From the NCBI GenBank assembly GCA_020247305.1, contig JADCJE010000001.1:1-47499 (forward strand): a stretch of 47,499 nucleotides of DNA. The letters run 5' to 3'. The first letter of the stretch is position 1. The number at the start of each line of letters is the position of its first letter. Positions 1-7,661 of this stretch are shown here, piece after piece. Under the pieces are notes generated by a model that was not told where the DNA came from, did not search any database, and saw only the letters and a list, made by a program, of their open reading frames with translations. A program made the position numbers and the translations under genes. Source of the DNA: Phycisphaerales bacterium (GTDB lineage Bacteria; Planctomycetota; UBA1135; UBA2386).

Positions 1-501
1 CGCGACGTGCGGCCCCGGCTGATCGCCTTCACCGGAACCGGCCCGGCGCCCGCGGCCGGCAGCATCACCAACAGCGGCACGAAGATCGAGGTCAGCATGC
101 TGATGGCGCGCACGTCCTCGCACGGCGTCGGCTGCGCCGGCGGCAACGGCGTGCCGACGCTGGGCTTCAGCGGCAGCGCGCAGCAGGGCGGCGCGATCAC
201 GTTCCAGGCGAGCAACGGCCTGCCTGCCGGCATCGGCCTGCTGGCGTTCGGCTTCACCAACGCCGCGCCGTACCCGTTCGACCTCAGCATCCTCGGCGCG
301 CCGGGCTGCTCGGCCTACAGCGACCTGTCGGTCAGCGCGGCCCTGTTGCTCGACCCGACGGGCGCCGCCGCGCTGCCGCTGGCGATCCCCGCGGGGCTCT
401 CGGGCTTTCGCTTCTTCACGCAGTTCGCGCCGCTCGACCTCGGCGCCAACGCCTTCGGCTTCACGACCAGCAACTACCTCAACGTGCTGACCGGCAACTG
501 A
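1..501 (+). CDS. C-terminal part of secreted GAPGC-domain protein (5' truncated)
   Basis: The reading frame is open from the first base of the window, so the true start lies upstream and only about 166 residues are seen. The visible part is Gly/Ala/Leu-rich and carries the signature ILGAPGCSAYSDLS about 65 residues from the end, followed by a hydrophobic strand-like stretch and the ending NAFGFTTSNYLNVLTGN. The same C-terminal layout (LGAPGC, then 'P.NP.L.G', then 'NALG..TSNG') recurs in the proteins at 21295-22977, 41025-42611 and 43074-45200. These begin with signal peptides, so this one is probably secreted too. Function is unknown; I infer a secretion, anchoring or adhesion module. Its last 28 bases overlap the end of the convergent transporter gene. 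Confidence 0.7.
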   Translation, partial: RDVRPRLIAFTGTGPAPAAGSITNSGTKIEVSMLMARTSSHGVGCAGGNGVPTLGFSGSAQQGGAITFQASNGLPAGIGLLAFGFTNAAPYPFDLSILGAPGCSAYSDLSVSAALLLDPTGAAALPLAIPAGLSGFRFFTQFAPLDLGANAFGFTTSNYLNVLTGN

Positions 502-1823
502 CCGCCGGCGCGCAGACCGAGCGTCGCGAACACGATCGTGCCGGCCAGCCAGAACGGCGCGCCCTGGCCGAGGTGGTCGTAGGCGAGCCCGTAGGCGAGC
601 GGCGCCACCAGCCGCGCGACGCCGCCAAAGGTCTGCTGCAGGCCCATGTACATGCCGCGCTCGTCCTTGGGGACGACCTTGCTGAGCAGCGCGGTGACGC
701 ACGGGAACGTCAGCGCCATGCCGACCGGCAGCAGCGCGGTCGCGGCCGCGAGCCCGATCAGCGAGCCGGTCGCGGGGATCGCGGCGAGGCCGGCGGCGAG
801 CAGCACGATGCCGACGCGCGACAGCCGCGCCTCGCCCAGCGCGTCGACAGCGCGGCCGAGCAGCAGCGTGCGCGCGAGCACCGACAGCGCGCCGATGTAC
901 ATGAAGTACCAGCCGATCGTGTGCTCGGTGACACCGAAGCGCGCGCCGAGGAACAGCACGAGCGTCGGGTTGACGCCCTGTGCGGCGCCGATCGCGATGG
1001 CGTAGGTCAGGATCAGGCGCGAGGCCGGCAGCCGCGGCTGCGCCAGCACGAGCCGCACCGCCGCGCCGGGCGTCGTCGCCGGCTTGTGCGCCGGCTTGGT
1101 CTCGCCCGACTCGGGCAAGAAGCGCCACGCGAACAGCACGTTGATCGCGCACAGCGCCGCCGCGAGCACGCCCGGCGCGCTGCGGCCGAGCGCCTGTTCG
1201 CCGTCGGCGGGCGACAGGTCGAGCCGGCCGAACGCGATCGCCGCCGAGCCGAGCACCGGGCCGAACGCGACGCCGAGGTTGGTCGCCGCCGACAGCCAGC
1301 CCAGCGCCTTGGCGCGCTGTTCGGGCGGTACCGCGTCGGCGACGTAGGCCTGGATGACGCCGACGGTGCCGCCGCCAGCGCCCTGCACGATGCGCGAGAG
1401 CACCAGCAGCGACAGCGACTCGGCGAAGCCGAACAGCAGGAACGCCGCCGACGACGCGGTGAGCGCCACCATCAGCGCCGGCCGGCGGCCGAAGCGGTCG
1501 GAGAAGCGGCCCCACCACGGCGCGCTGAGCAGCTGCGCGACGGTGAACGACGTGACGACGAGGCCGGTCAGCGCGCCTTCGCCAAGCGGCCAGCCGAACA
1601 GCGTCACGCCGTCGCCGCCGAGCTGCTGCACGTAGAACGGCAGGATCGGCAGCACCATGAACAGGCCGACCATGTCGAGGAAGGCCGCCGCCATCAGCAC
1701 GAGCAGCTTGCCGGGCACCTGCCGCAGCTCGCGGCCGACGACCAGCAGCAGCACGGCGGCGAGCCCCGCCAGCGCCCACGCGGCGGCAGGGTCGAGCGCG
1801 AGGGTCTCCTCCTGGGCCAGCAT
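474..1823 (-). CDS. MFS transporter, drug-exporter (DHA1/TetA-like) type
   Basis: A 449-residue polytopic membrane protein. After a hydrophobic segment at about residues 14-30 it shows the classic first MFS helix (AAFLDMVGLFMVLPILPFY) and then the loop 2-3 motif GRFSDRFGRRPAL, matching the family pattern G-x-x-x-D-R-x-G-R-R. A second-half repeat carries GRAVDALGEARL. The layout fits the 12-helix drug:proton antiporter group; the extra N-terminal helix may be real or may mean translation starts further in. It is the last gene of a minus-strand row, 39 bases after the deoxyhypusine-synthase-like gene. Its stop lies inside the end of the convergent gene. The substrate cannot be read from sequence. 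Confidence 0.88.
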   Translation of the reverse strand: MLAQEETLALDPAAAWALAGLAAVLLLVVGRELRQVPGKLLVLMAAAFLDMVGLFMVLPILPFYVQQLGGDGVTLFGWPLGEGALTGLVVTSFTVAQLLSAPWWGRFSDRFGRRPALMVALTASSAAFLLFGFAESLSLLVLSRIVQGAGGGTVGVIQAYVADAVPPEQRAKALGWLSAATNLGVAFGPVLGSAAIAFGRLDLSPADGEQALGRSAPGVLAAALCAINVLFAWRFLPESGETKPAHKPATTPGAAVRLVLAQPRLPASRLILTYAIAIGAAQGVNPTLVLFLGARFGVTEHTIGWYFMYIGALSVLARTLLLGRAVDALGEARLSRVGIVLLAAGLAAIPATGSLIGLAAATALLPVGMALTFPCVTALLSKVVPKDERGMYMGLQQTFGGVARLVAPLAYGLAYDHLGQGAPFWLAGTIVFATLGLRAGGQLPVSTLR

Positions 1824-1862
1824 GGCGGGGTCGGGCAGCCGCAGCGGCCGCCCGTGCGGCGG

Positions 1863-2900
1863 TCAGCGCGCCAGCGACTTGGCGTGGTGCTTGCGGGCCT
1901 GCTTGATCAGCGCGTCGGCGGCCTTGGGGTCGGCCTGGCACTCCAGCAGCGCCTGCAGCATCAGCGGCGCGACGATCGTGGCGTCGGACTCGACGACGAA
2001 CATCGGCGTGTCCTCGGTCAGCTTGTCCCAGGTGATCTTCTCGTTGGGCGTGGCGCCCGAGTAGCTGCCGTACGACGTCGTCGAGTCGCTGATCTGGCAG
2101 AAGTACGCCCACGGGCGCACCTTCTCCTGCAGGTCGTACTTGATCGACGGCACCACGCAGATCGGGAAGTCGCCGGCGATGCCGCCGCCGATCTGGAAGA
2201 AGCCGATGCCCTTGCCCTGCGACAGGCGGCGGTAGTCGTCGTACAGCTGCGCCATGTACTCGATGCCGCTCTTGACGATCGACGCGCTGCACTCGCCGAG
2301 CTTGACGTGGCTCGCGAAGATGTTGCCGAACGTCGAGTCCTCGTGGCCCGGGACGACGATCGGCAGGTTCTTCTCGGCCGCGGCGAGCAGCCAGCAGTCG
2401 TCCTTGTTGCCTTCGTGGAGCTTCGCCGGCAGGCGCTTGACGAGGTCGTAGAAGTACTCGTGCCAGAAGCGGCGCTCGCCCTTCTTGGTCGCCTCGACCC
2501 ACATCGGCACGAGGATCTTCTCGACGGCGCGGAACGCCTCGTCCTCGGGGATGCTCGTGTCGGTGACGCGGCGCATCCGCTGCTCGAGGATCTTGGTGTC
2601 GTCGTGCTTGGTGAAGTACCGGTACTCGGGGAAGTCCTTGTACGAATGGTGCGCGACCAGCCGGAACAGCGACTCCTCCAGGTTGGCGCCGGTCACCGAC
2701 AGTCCGTGCACGAGGCCGGCCCGGATCGCCGGGGCCAGCGTGATGCCGAGCTGGGCCGACGACATCGCGCCGGCAACGGCCCAGTACATGCGGCCGCCGC
2801 TGCGCACGTGGTCCCAATAGGCGTACGTCGCGTCGCGCAGCTGGCGCGAGTTGAAGTTCTTGTAGTTGCGCGTGACGAACTCGAGGATCGGAAGCGACAT
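1863..2900 (-). CDS. Deoxyhypusine synthase-like protein
   Basis: A 345-residue protein beginning MSLPILEFV. The reading frame is open for 112 more codons upstream, but that stretch is Arg/Ser/Pro-rich and unlike a real N-terminus, so I start at 2900. Deoxyhypusine synthase family landmarks are present: SVTGANLEES near the N-terminus, a GGG turn (FFQIGGGIAGDFP), and the C-terminal block SGATPNEKITWDKL, which holds Lys293 at the position of the catalytic lysine that takes the butylamine group. The family's usual histidine after the GGG turn is not seen (GDFP instead of KHH-like). Bacteria lack eIF5A, and some bacterial relatives act on free polyamines as homospermidine-type synthases. That role is an inference here. 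It sits between a flavoprotein and an MFS exporter on the same strand. Confidence 0.85.
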   Translation of the reverse strand: MSLPILEFVTRNYKNFNSRQLRDATYAYWDHVRSGGRMYWAVAGAMSSAQLGITLAPAIRAGLVHGLSVTGANLEESLFRLVAHHSYKDFPEYRYFTKHDDTKILEQRMRRVTDTSIPEDEAFRAVEKILVPMWVEATKKGERRFWHEYFYDLVKRLPAKLHEGNKDDCWLLAAAEKNLPIVVPGHEDSTFGNIFASHVKLGECSASIVKSGIEYMAQLYDDYRRLSQGKGIGFFQIGGGIAGDFPICVVPSIKYDLQEKVRPWAYFCQISDSTTSYGSYSGATPNEKITWDKLTEDTPMFVVESDATIVAPLMLQALLECQADPKAADALIKQARKHHAKSLAR

Positions 2901-2988
2901 ACGGGCGCGGTTCTTTATCACAGCGCCGCCGGGGATGCGCGCACGCGGCGGGCAGAACGGCGCGCGCGACGCGGATCGTGCGAGGTGG

Positions 2989-3960
2989 TCAGAGGTGCAC
3001 GACGAGCCCGGGCACGCGGCGGCCGAGTTCGCGCAGGCGTGCTTCGGTCTCGACGAGCGCGCCGTCGGCGACCGGCGCGGCGAAGCGGTGCAGCTTGCGC
3101 AGCCCGAAGGCCGACGGCACGCCGGTCCACTCGGCGAGCGCGCGCTCGGCGAAGGCGAGGACCGCCTCGTCGTCGGCGTCGGCGGCCTCGGGGCCAGCGA
3201 GTTCGACGCGCCAGAGGCACCGACCCGGGAGGGCACGGCCGGGGAACACCTGCGAACACGCGATCGCCTCGCGCCCCGGACCCGGCAGGTCGTCGGCGGC
3301 GAGGATGCCGTAGCCGAACGCAGCGTCGGCAGGCCGGCTGTCGCCGCCGAGGAAGGTGAACGCCGCCGGGGCCGCGGCGATGCGGCCGGCGGTGGCCGGC
3401 AGCGCCGGGTCGCAGCCGCCGAGCAGCGCGCCGGCGACGGCGGCCGGCAGGGCGACGTGCAGGGCGCGGGCCGTGAGTTCGGTCGGCGCCTCGCCGCCGA
3501 GCGTCACGCGGAACCCGCCGCCCGCGACCACCGGCGAAATGGCGGTGACCGGCCGGCCCAGGCGCAGCGCCGGGCCGAGCGCGCGGCGGCAGGCCTGCGG
3601 CAGCTCTTCGTTGCCGGTGCGAAAGGCCAGCGGCTCGGGGTCGACGGGCACCGGCAGGTTGCCGGCCGGGGTGCGCAGCCAGCCGGTGCGCGCCGCCGAC
3701 AGGCAGGGCAGCGGCGCCGGGGCATGCGGCAGCACGGCGAGCAGTGGCTCGAGGTCGGCGGCGGCGAAGGCGAACGGGCCGAGTTCGCAGACGTAGCCGT
3801 TGGTGCGCTGGGTGCGGATCGACCCGCCGGGGGCCGGCGCGGCGTCGACGACGAGCAGGCGGGCTTGGGGCGCCGCGCGCAGAAGGCCGAGTGCCGCAGC
3901 GAGGCCGGCGCGGCCGGCGCCGAGGACGAGCGCGTCGAAGTCGTTGTCAGGATTGGACAT
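2989..3960 (-). CDS. Protoporphyrinogen oxidase-like FAD-dependent amine-oxidase-fold protein, C-terminally short
   Basis: 323 residues. The N-terminus is a Rossmann FAD-binding fold (ALVLGAGRAGLAAA, GxGxxG, then the acidic end of strand two and PGGSIRTQ). The middle (LPVPVDPEPLAF, and later FGYGILAADDLPG) resembles the HemY/HemG-type protoporphyrinogen oxidase family. These proteins normally run to about 450 residues and end with a 'GLxLAGDA..G.GxP.CIxSG' segment that closes over the FAD. Here the stop falls right after VPGLVVHL, just before that segment. I found no continuation of it in any frame of the 88 bases before the next gene. It may be a different flavoprotein or a decayed copy. Same-strand neighbours on both sides suggest cotranscription. 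Confidence 0.68.
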   Translation of the reverse strand: MSNPDNDFDALVLGAGRAGLAAALGLLRAAPQARLLVVDAAPAPGGSIRTQRTNGYVCELGPFAFAAADLEPLLAVLPHAPAPLPCLSAARTGWLRTPAGNLPVPVDPEPLAFRTGNEELPQACRRALGPALRLGRPVTAISPVVAGGGFRVTLGGEAPTELTARALHVALPAAVAGALLGGCDPALPATAGRIAAAPAAFTFLGGDSRPADAAFGYGILAADDLPGPGREAIACSQVFPGRALPGRCLWRVELAGPEAADADDEAVLAFAERALAEWTGVPSAFGLRKLHRFAAPVADGALVETEARLRELGRRVPGLVVHL

Positions 3961-4045
3961 GCGCTCCGTAAATGGCCGGAGGCGGGCACTGCCCGCCTCC
4001 GTGTCCTACGCGATCCGGGTCGCGTCGTTGGGGTTGGTGTCCGGC

Positions 4046-5230
4046 TCAGAACACCAGCTGGAACGCGACGCCGAGGATGTAGTCCGTCGTGTCGGCGCCA
4101 GCGCCTTCCGGCTCGTTGTCGCGCTTGGTGACCTCGAACTGCGTCTTGCAGTTGTGGCCGTGGTACAGCGCGTTGACGACGACCGAGATGTCCGTGATCT
4201 CGGTGCCCGTCGCCGCGGTCGAGAAATCCGTCGTGTCGACGAAGCTGTAGCGCAGGCCGACGGCCCACTGCAAGCTCGAATCGCCCGACTTGCCGAGGGC
4301 GTAGGTGCCCTGCAGGTAGTAGCCGTTTTGGTCGGCGCTGGTGGTGACGTTGTCGGTCTCCGCGCTGCTGTCGAACCACTCGCCCATGACCTGGAAGCCC
4401 TGGATCGACCACGCCGTGTTGACGTTGATCGCCGTCGTTTCGGTGTCGGCGCTGTTCGGGTTGCCCGCGACGGACTTGGTGTTGTCCATGCCGTAGCCGG
4501 CGCCGATCGTGCCCGCCAGCTTGCGGTCGCCGTCGCGCAGGTCGCCCTGCTGCCACCACTCACGGCCGCCGGCGCCGAAGTAGTCGCCGAGGACGTCGAA
4601 GTTGGCCGACGCGACGAGGCCGAGCTCGTTGTCGTCGTTGGCGTCGCCCTCGTTGCCGAGGCCGTTGATCGCCGCGACCGACCAACGGAGCTTGTTCTCG
4701 ACCGCGGTGCCCATCAGCCACGCACCCTGGGTGCGGGGGTTGTCGCCGCCGAGGTCGAACGCCTGCGAGGCCGACGAACGCTCAGTGAACATCGTGCCGC
4801 GGATGGTGCCCGTGTTCTCGAGGCCCCACTGCGACTTGGCCTGGCCCATGCGGAGGCCGATGCTGTCCGCGAAGTTCCAGTGGACGTAGGCATCGCGCAC
4901 GATGCTGTCCTGGGTGTCCTGGTAATCGACCTGCAGGACGTAGTTGATGTTCTTGTTGAAGGCGTGGCCGCGCAGCAGCGTGCGGGCGCGCGGGACGTCG
5001 AAGCTGTTCTCGTCCTTGCCGAGGTCATTGTTGGTGCGCTCGTTGTTCTCGTAAGCCCAACGCGCCTGGACGAAGTTCAGCATGTTGATGCCGAACTGGT
5101 CACCACCGTCGTAGGTGATGCCGGAACCCGCCTTGGCGCTCCAGCCGCCGGCGGGCTTCTCACCCTGCGCGACGAGGAGGGACGACGAGACGGCGAAAGC
5201 CAGGAGACCGTACGTGATCGACTTGCTCAT
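4046..5230 (-). CDS. Outer-membrane porin, phosphate-selective OprO/OprP-like family
   Basis: 394 residues with an N-terminal signal peptide (MSKSITYGLLAFAVSSSLLVAQ). Alternating-hydrophobicity strands follow, and the protein ends in phenylalanine (VAFQLVF), typical of beta-barrels inserted by the BAM machinery. Blocks such as FNKNINYVLQVDYQDT, RDAYVHWNF, LRMGQAKSQWGLE and GLRYSF fit the OprO/OprP porin family. The composition is acidic and Asn/Thr/Gly-rich, unlike the cytoplasmic neighbours. A purine-rich AAGGGAGGAG lies upstream of the ATG (5244-5253), supporting this start. It heads the minus-strand row and faces a 487-base gap. The specificity, phosphate or otherwise, is not deducible. 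Confidence 0.87.
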   Translation of the reverse strand: MSKSITYGLLAFAVSSSLLVAQGEKPAGGWSAKAGSGITYDGGDQFGINMLNFVQARWAYENNERTNNDLGKDENSFDVPRARTLLRGHAFNKNINYVLQVDYQDTQDSIVRDAYVHWNFADSIGLRMGQAKSQWGLENTGTIRGTMFTERSSASQAFDLGGDNPRTQGAWLMGTAVENKLRWSVAAINGLGNEGDANDDNELGLVASANFDVLGDYFGAGGREWWQQGDLRDGDRKLAGTIGAGYGMDNTKSVAGNPNSADTETTAINVNTAWSIQGFQVMGEWFDSSAETDNVTTSADQNGYYLQGTYALGKSGDSSLQWAVGLRYSFVDTTDFSTAATGTEITDISVVVNALYHGHNCKTQFEVTKRDNEPEGAGADTTDYILGVAFQLVF

Positions 5231-5717
5231 GCGTGTTTTTGAACTCCTCCCTTACGGGATGCCTGGGGTGGGCGACTCGTTCGTGCGGCGGCGGACGGGG
5301 GAGTCCGTTGGTTGGTGCCGCACTCAGAACCGCCCAAGTGCCCCATCACCCTAGAAAGCGACCGTCGCCGCCGTCAAACCAGTTTTCCCCGTGGCGTCCG
5401 ATGGCATCGGACTTTCTGGAAATGTGGAGAGTCGCGCGCCAAGGCACATGGGCCGAGGTGCGCATCGCGCAAACGCTGTGGAAAACTACTAAAGGACCGA
5501 GAACTCGCGCGAAGCGCGGCGGCGAGGAAGCGCCGCTCGCACGGCGCGTTGGGCGCCGTCGATCGGGGCTGCCGCAGGTGAAAAAAAGTGGTCGCGCCGA
5601 CGAACTTTCTTCGCCCCGGTGAGGCTGCGTGCTAGCGATGGCACGGCCAGTTTGCCGTCTCGTCAACCCCGTTCCCGCCCGACTCCCGTTCCGGCGCGCC
5701 CTCCCGCGCCGTCGGCC
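5231..5717. promoter_or_regulatory. Divergent intergenic region between porin and molybdopterin oxidoreductase
   Basis: About 490 bases without a convincing gene; the frames crossing it are Arg/Pro-rich shadows. It holds the porin ribosome-binding site (5244-5253, minus strand) and is less GC-rich than its flanks. It contains a 15-base perfect inverted repeat with a one-base centre (TCCGATG-G-CATCGGA, 5397-5411), a plausible regulator site for either divergent gene. No promoter hexamers could be assigned with confidence. Confidence 0.4.
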
Positions 5718-7661
5718 ATGACGACCCAAATCCTGCACACGACCTGCAACCGCGACTGCCCCGACGCGTGCGGCATCCGGGCCGTCGTCGAAGGCGGCAA
5801 AGTCACACAACTCACTGGCCAGAAAGAACATCCGGTGACGAAGGGGTTCTTGTGTTATCGCACGAGCCACTTCCCGGAACTCGCCGACTCGGCGCAGCGC
5901 CTGCGACAGCCGCTGGTGCGCAAGGACGGCGTCCTGCAGCCGACGTCGTGGGACGAAGCGCTGGCGCTGATCGCGCAACGGTTGCTGCAAATCCGTGCCG
6001 AATCAGGACCTGCGGCGATCTTCCACTACCGCTCCGGCGGCTCGCTCGGGATCCTCAAGCACCTGACCGACCTGTTCTTCGACCAGTTCGGCCCGTGCAC
6101 CGCCAAGGTCGGCGACATCTGCTCGGGCGCTGGCGAGGCCGCCCAGCAGGCGGACCTCGGCGTCAGCGACAGCAACGACCTGTTCGACCTGCTTCACAGC
6201 AAGCACATCGTGCTGTGGGGCAAGAACCCGGCGGTCAGCAACACGCACCTCGTGCCGGTGCTGCGCGACGCCAAGCAGGCCGGGGCCCAGGTGGTGTTGA
6301 TCGACCCGATCCACCACAAGTCGGCGGGCCTCGCCGACGAACGGCTGGCGCTCGCGCCGGGCCGCGACCTCGAACTCGCGCTCGGCGTCGCCCGCTGCCT
6401 GTTCGACGACGGCAAGGTCGCCGCCGACGCCGCGGCGGCCTGCGACGGCGTCGCGGCCTTCCAGCAACTGGCCGCCGCGCGCTCAGTCGCCGAGTGGGCG
6501 ACGCTGGCGGACGTGCCCGAAGCCGCCGTGCGCGCGCTCGCGGCGCGCTTCGCCGACGGCCCGACGGCGATCCTCGTCGGCTGGGGCATGCAGCGCCGGC
6601 AGCGCGGCGGCGCCATCGTGCGCGCCCTCGACGCGCTGTGCGCGCTGTCGGGCAACCTGTTCCGCTCGGGCGGCGGCGTGTCGTTCTACTTCCGCCGCCG
6701 CAAGGCGTTCCAACCGTTTGGACCCAAGGTGACGCCGCCGCGCGTGGTGCGCGAACCGCTGCTCGGCCACGACCTGCTGGCCGCGCGCGATCCGCAGATC
6801 CGCTGCCTCTGGGTCACGGCCGGCAACCCGGTCGCCATGCTGCCCGACGCGACGACCGTGGCGCGGGCGATCGAACAGACCGAATTCGTCGTCGTCGCCG
6901 ACTGCCTGCTGACCGACACCGCGCGCCGCGCCCACGTCGTGCTGCCGGTGCCGACCCTGCTGGAAGACAGCGACCTGCTCGGCGCGTACGGCCACCACTG
7001 GCTCGCCGAGTCGCGGCCGGTGGTGCCGATGCCGCCCGAGGTCCGGCACGAGGTGACGATCTTCCAGGACCTCGCCAAGCGCGTCGGCCTCGCCAGCTTC
7101 CCGCAGGACCCGATCGACCAACTCAAGCGGCACGCCCTCGCGTTCGTGGCCGGCCAGGGCGCTGGCCTGGAGTCGCTGCGCAAGCACGGCGCCGTGCGCA
7201 GCCCGGTTGCCGACGAACTGCTGTTCCCGCACGGACGGGTGCTGACCGCCACCGGCCGGGTGCAGTTGCTCGACCGCGCGCCGCCGCCGCCCGACCTGCC
7301 GGCACCCCCGGCGCGCGCCGGAGCGTCGGCGCCGCTGTGGCTGTTCTCCAACTCGACCGAGAAGAGCCAGGCCTCGCAGTGGGCCGGCAAGGGCCTCGGC
7401 GAACGCCTGTGGGTGGCCGTCCACCCCGACGCCGTGCCGGGCATCGCCGACGGCGCCCGGGTGCGCATCGAGAGCGTCGCCGGGTCGCTCGCGGCCGAGG
7501 TGAGGCACGATCCGGCGCAGCGCCGCGACGTCGCCATTGTGCCCAAGGGCGGCCACTTCGACCGCGGCCAGAGCGCCAACGCCATCATCCCGGCGGTCGC
7601 CACCGACCTCGGGCTCGGCGCGGCCTACCTCGACTGCCTCGTGCGCATCGTGCCGGAATGA
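5718..7661 (+). CDS. Molybdopterin-dependent oxidoreductase with N-terminal [4Fe-4S] motif
   Basis: 647 residues from MTTQILHTTCNRDC; the 33 codons of open frame upstream are low-complexity and excluded. The N-terminus binds a [4Fe-4S] cluster through C10-x3-C14-x3-C18 and C46 (GFLCYRTS). The central molybdopterin-guanine-dinucleotide domains show VLWGKNPAVSNTH and LWVTAGNPVAMLPD. The C-terminal molydopterin-dinucleotide-binding domain holds SNSTEKSQASQW and ends near VPKGGHFDRGQSAN. No twin-arginine signal is present, so it is probably cytoplasmic. It belongs to the DMSO-reductase superfamily (formate dehydrogenase/thiosulfate-reductase-like proteins), substrate unknown. Its TGA overlaps the ATG of the next gene (ATGA), implying translational coupling. 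Confidence 0.9.
   Translation: MTTQILHTTCNRDCPDACGIRAVVEGGKVTQLTGQKEHPVTKGFLCYRTSHFPELADSAQRLRQPLVRKDGVLQPTSWDEALALIAQRLLQIRAESGPAAIFHYRSGGSLGILKHLTDLFFDQFGPCTAKVGDICSGAGEAAQQADLGVSDSNDLFDLLHSKHIVLWGKNPAVSNTHLVPVLRDAKQAGAQVVLIDPIHHKSAGLADERLALAPGRDLELALGVARCLFDDGKVAADAAAACDGVAAFQQLAAARSVAEWATLADVPEAAVRALAARFADGPTAILVGWGMQRRQRGGAIVRALDALCALSGNLFRSGGGVSFYFRRRKAFQPFGPKVTPPRVVREPLLGHDLLAARDPQIRCLWVTAGNPVAMLPDATTVARAIEQTEFVVVADCLLTDTARRAHVVLPVPTLLEDSDLLGAYGHHWLAESRPVVPMPPEVRHEVTIFQDLAKRVGLASFPQDPIDQLKRHALAFVAGQGAGLESLRKHGAVRSPVADELLFPHGRVLTATGRVQLLDRAPPPPDLPAPPARAGASAPLWLFSNSTEKSQASQWAGKGLGERLWVAVHPDAVPGIADGARVRIESVAGSLAAEVRHDPAQRRDVAIVPKGGHFDRGQSANAIIPAVATDLGLGAAYLDCLVRIVPE

Noticed and set aside
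2901..3236. 112-codon N-terminal extension of the deoxyhypusine-synthase-like gene
   Set aside because: It is Ser/Arg/Pro-rich, overlaps the upstream flavoprotein gene, and the family N-terminus begins at 2900.
573..3359. Very long plus-strand frame opposite the transporter and synthase genes
   Set aside because: Arg/Gln/Gly/Ala-rich with no domain. It is antisense to clearly real genes and arises from the GC-rich codon pattern.
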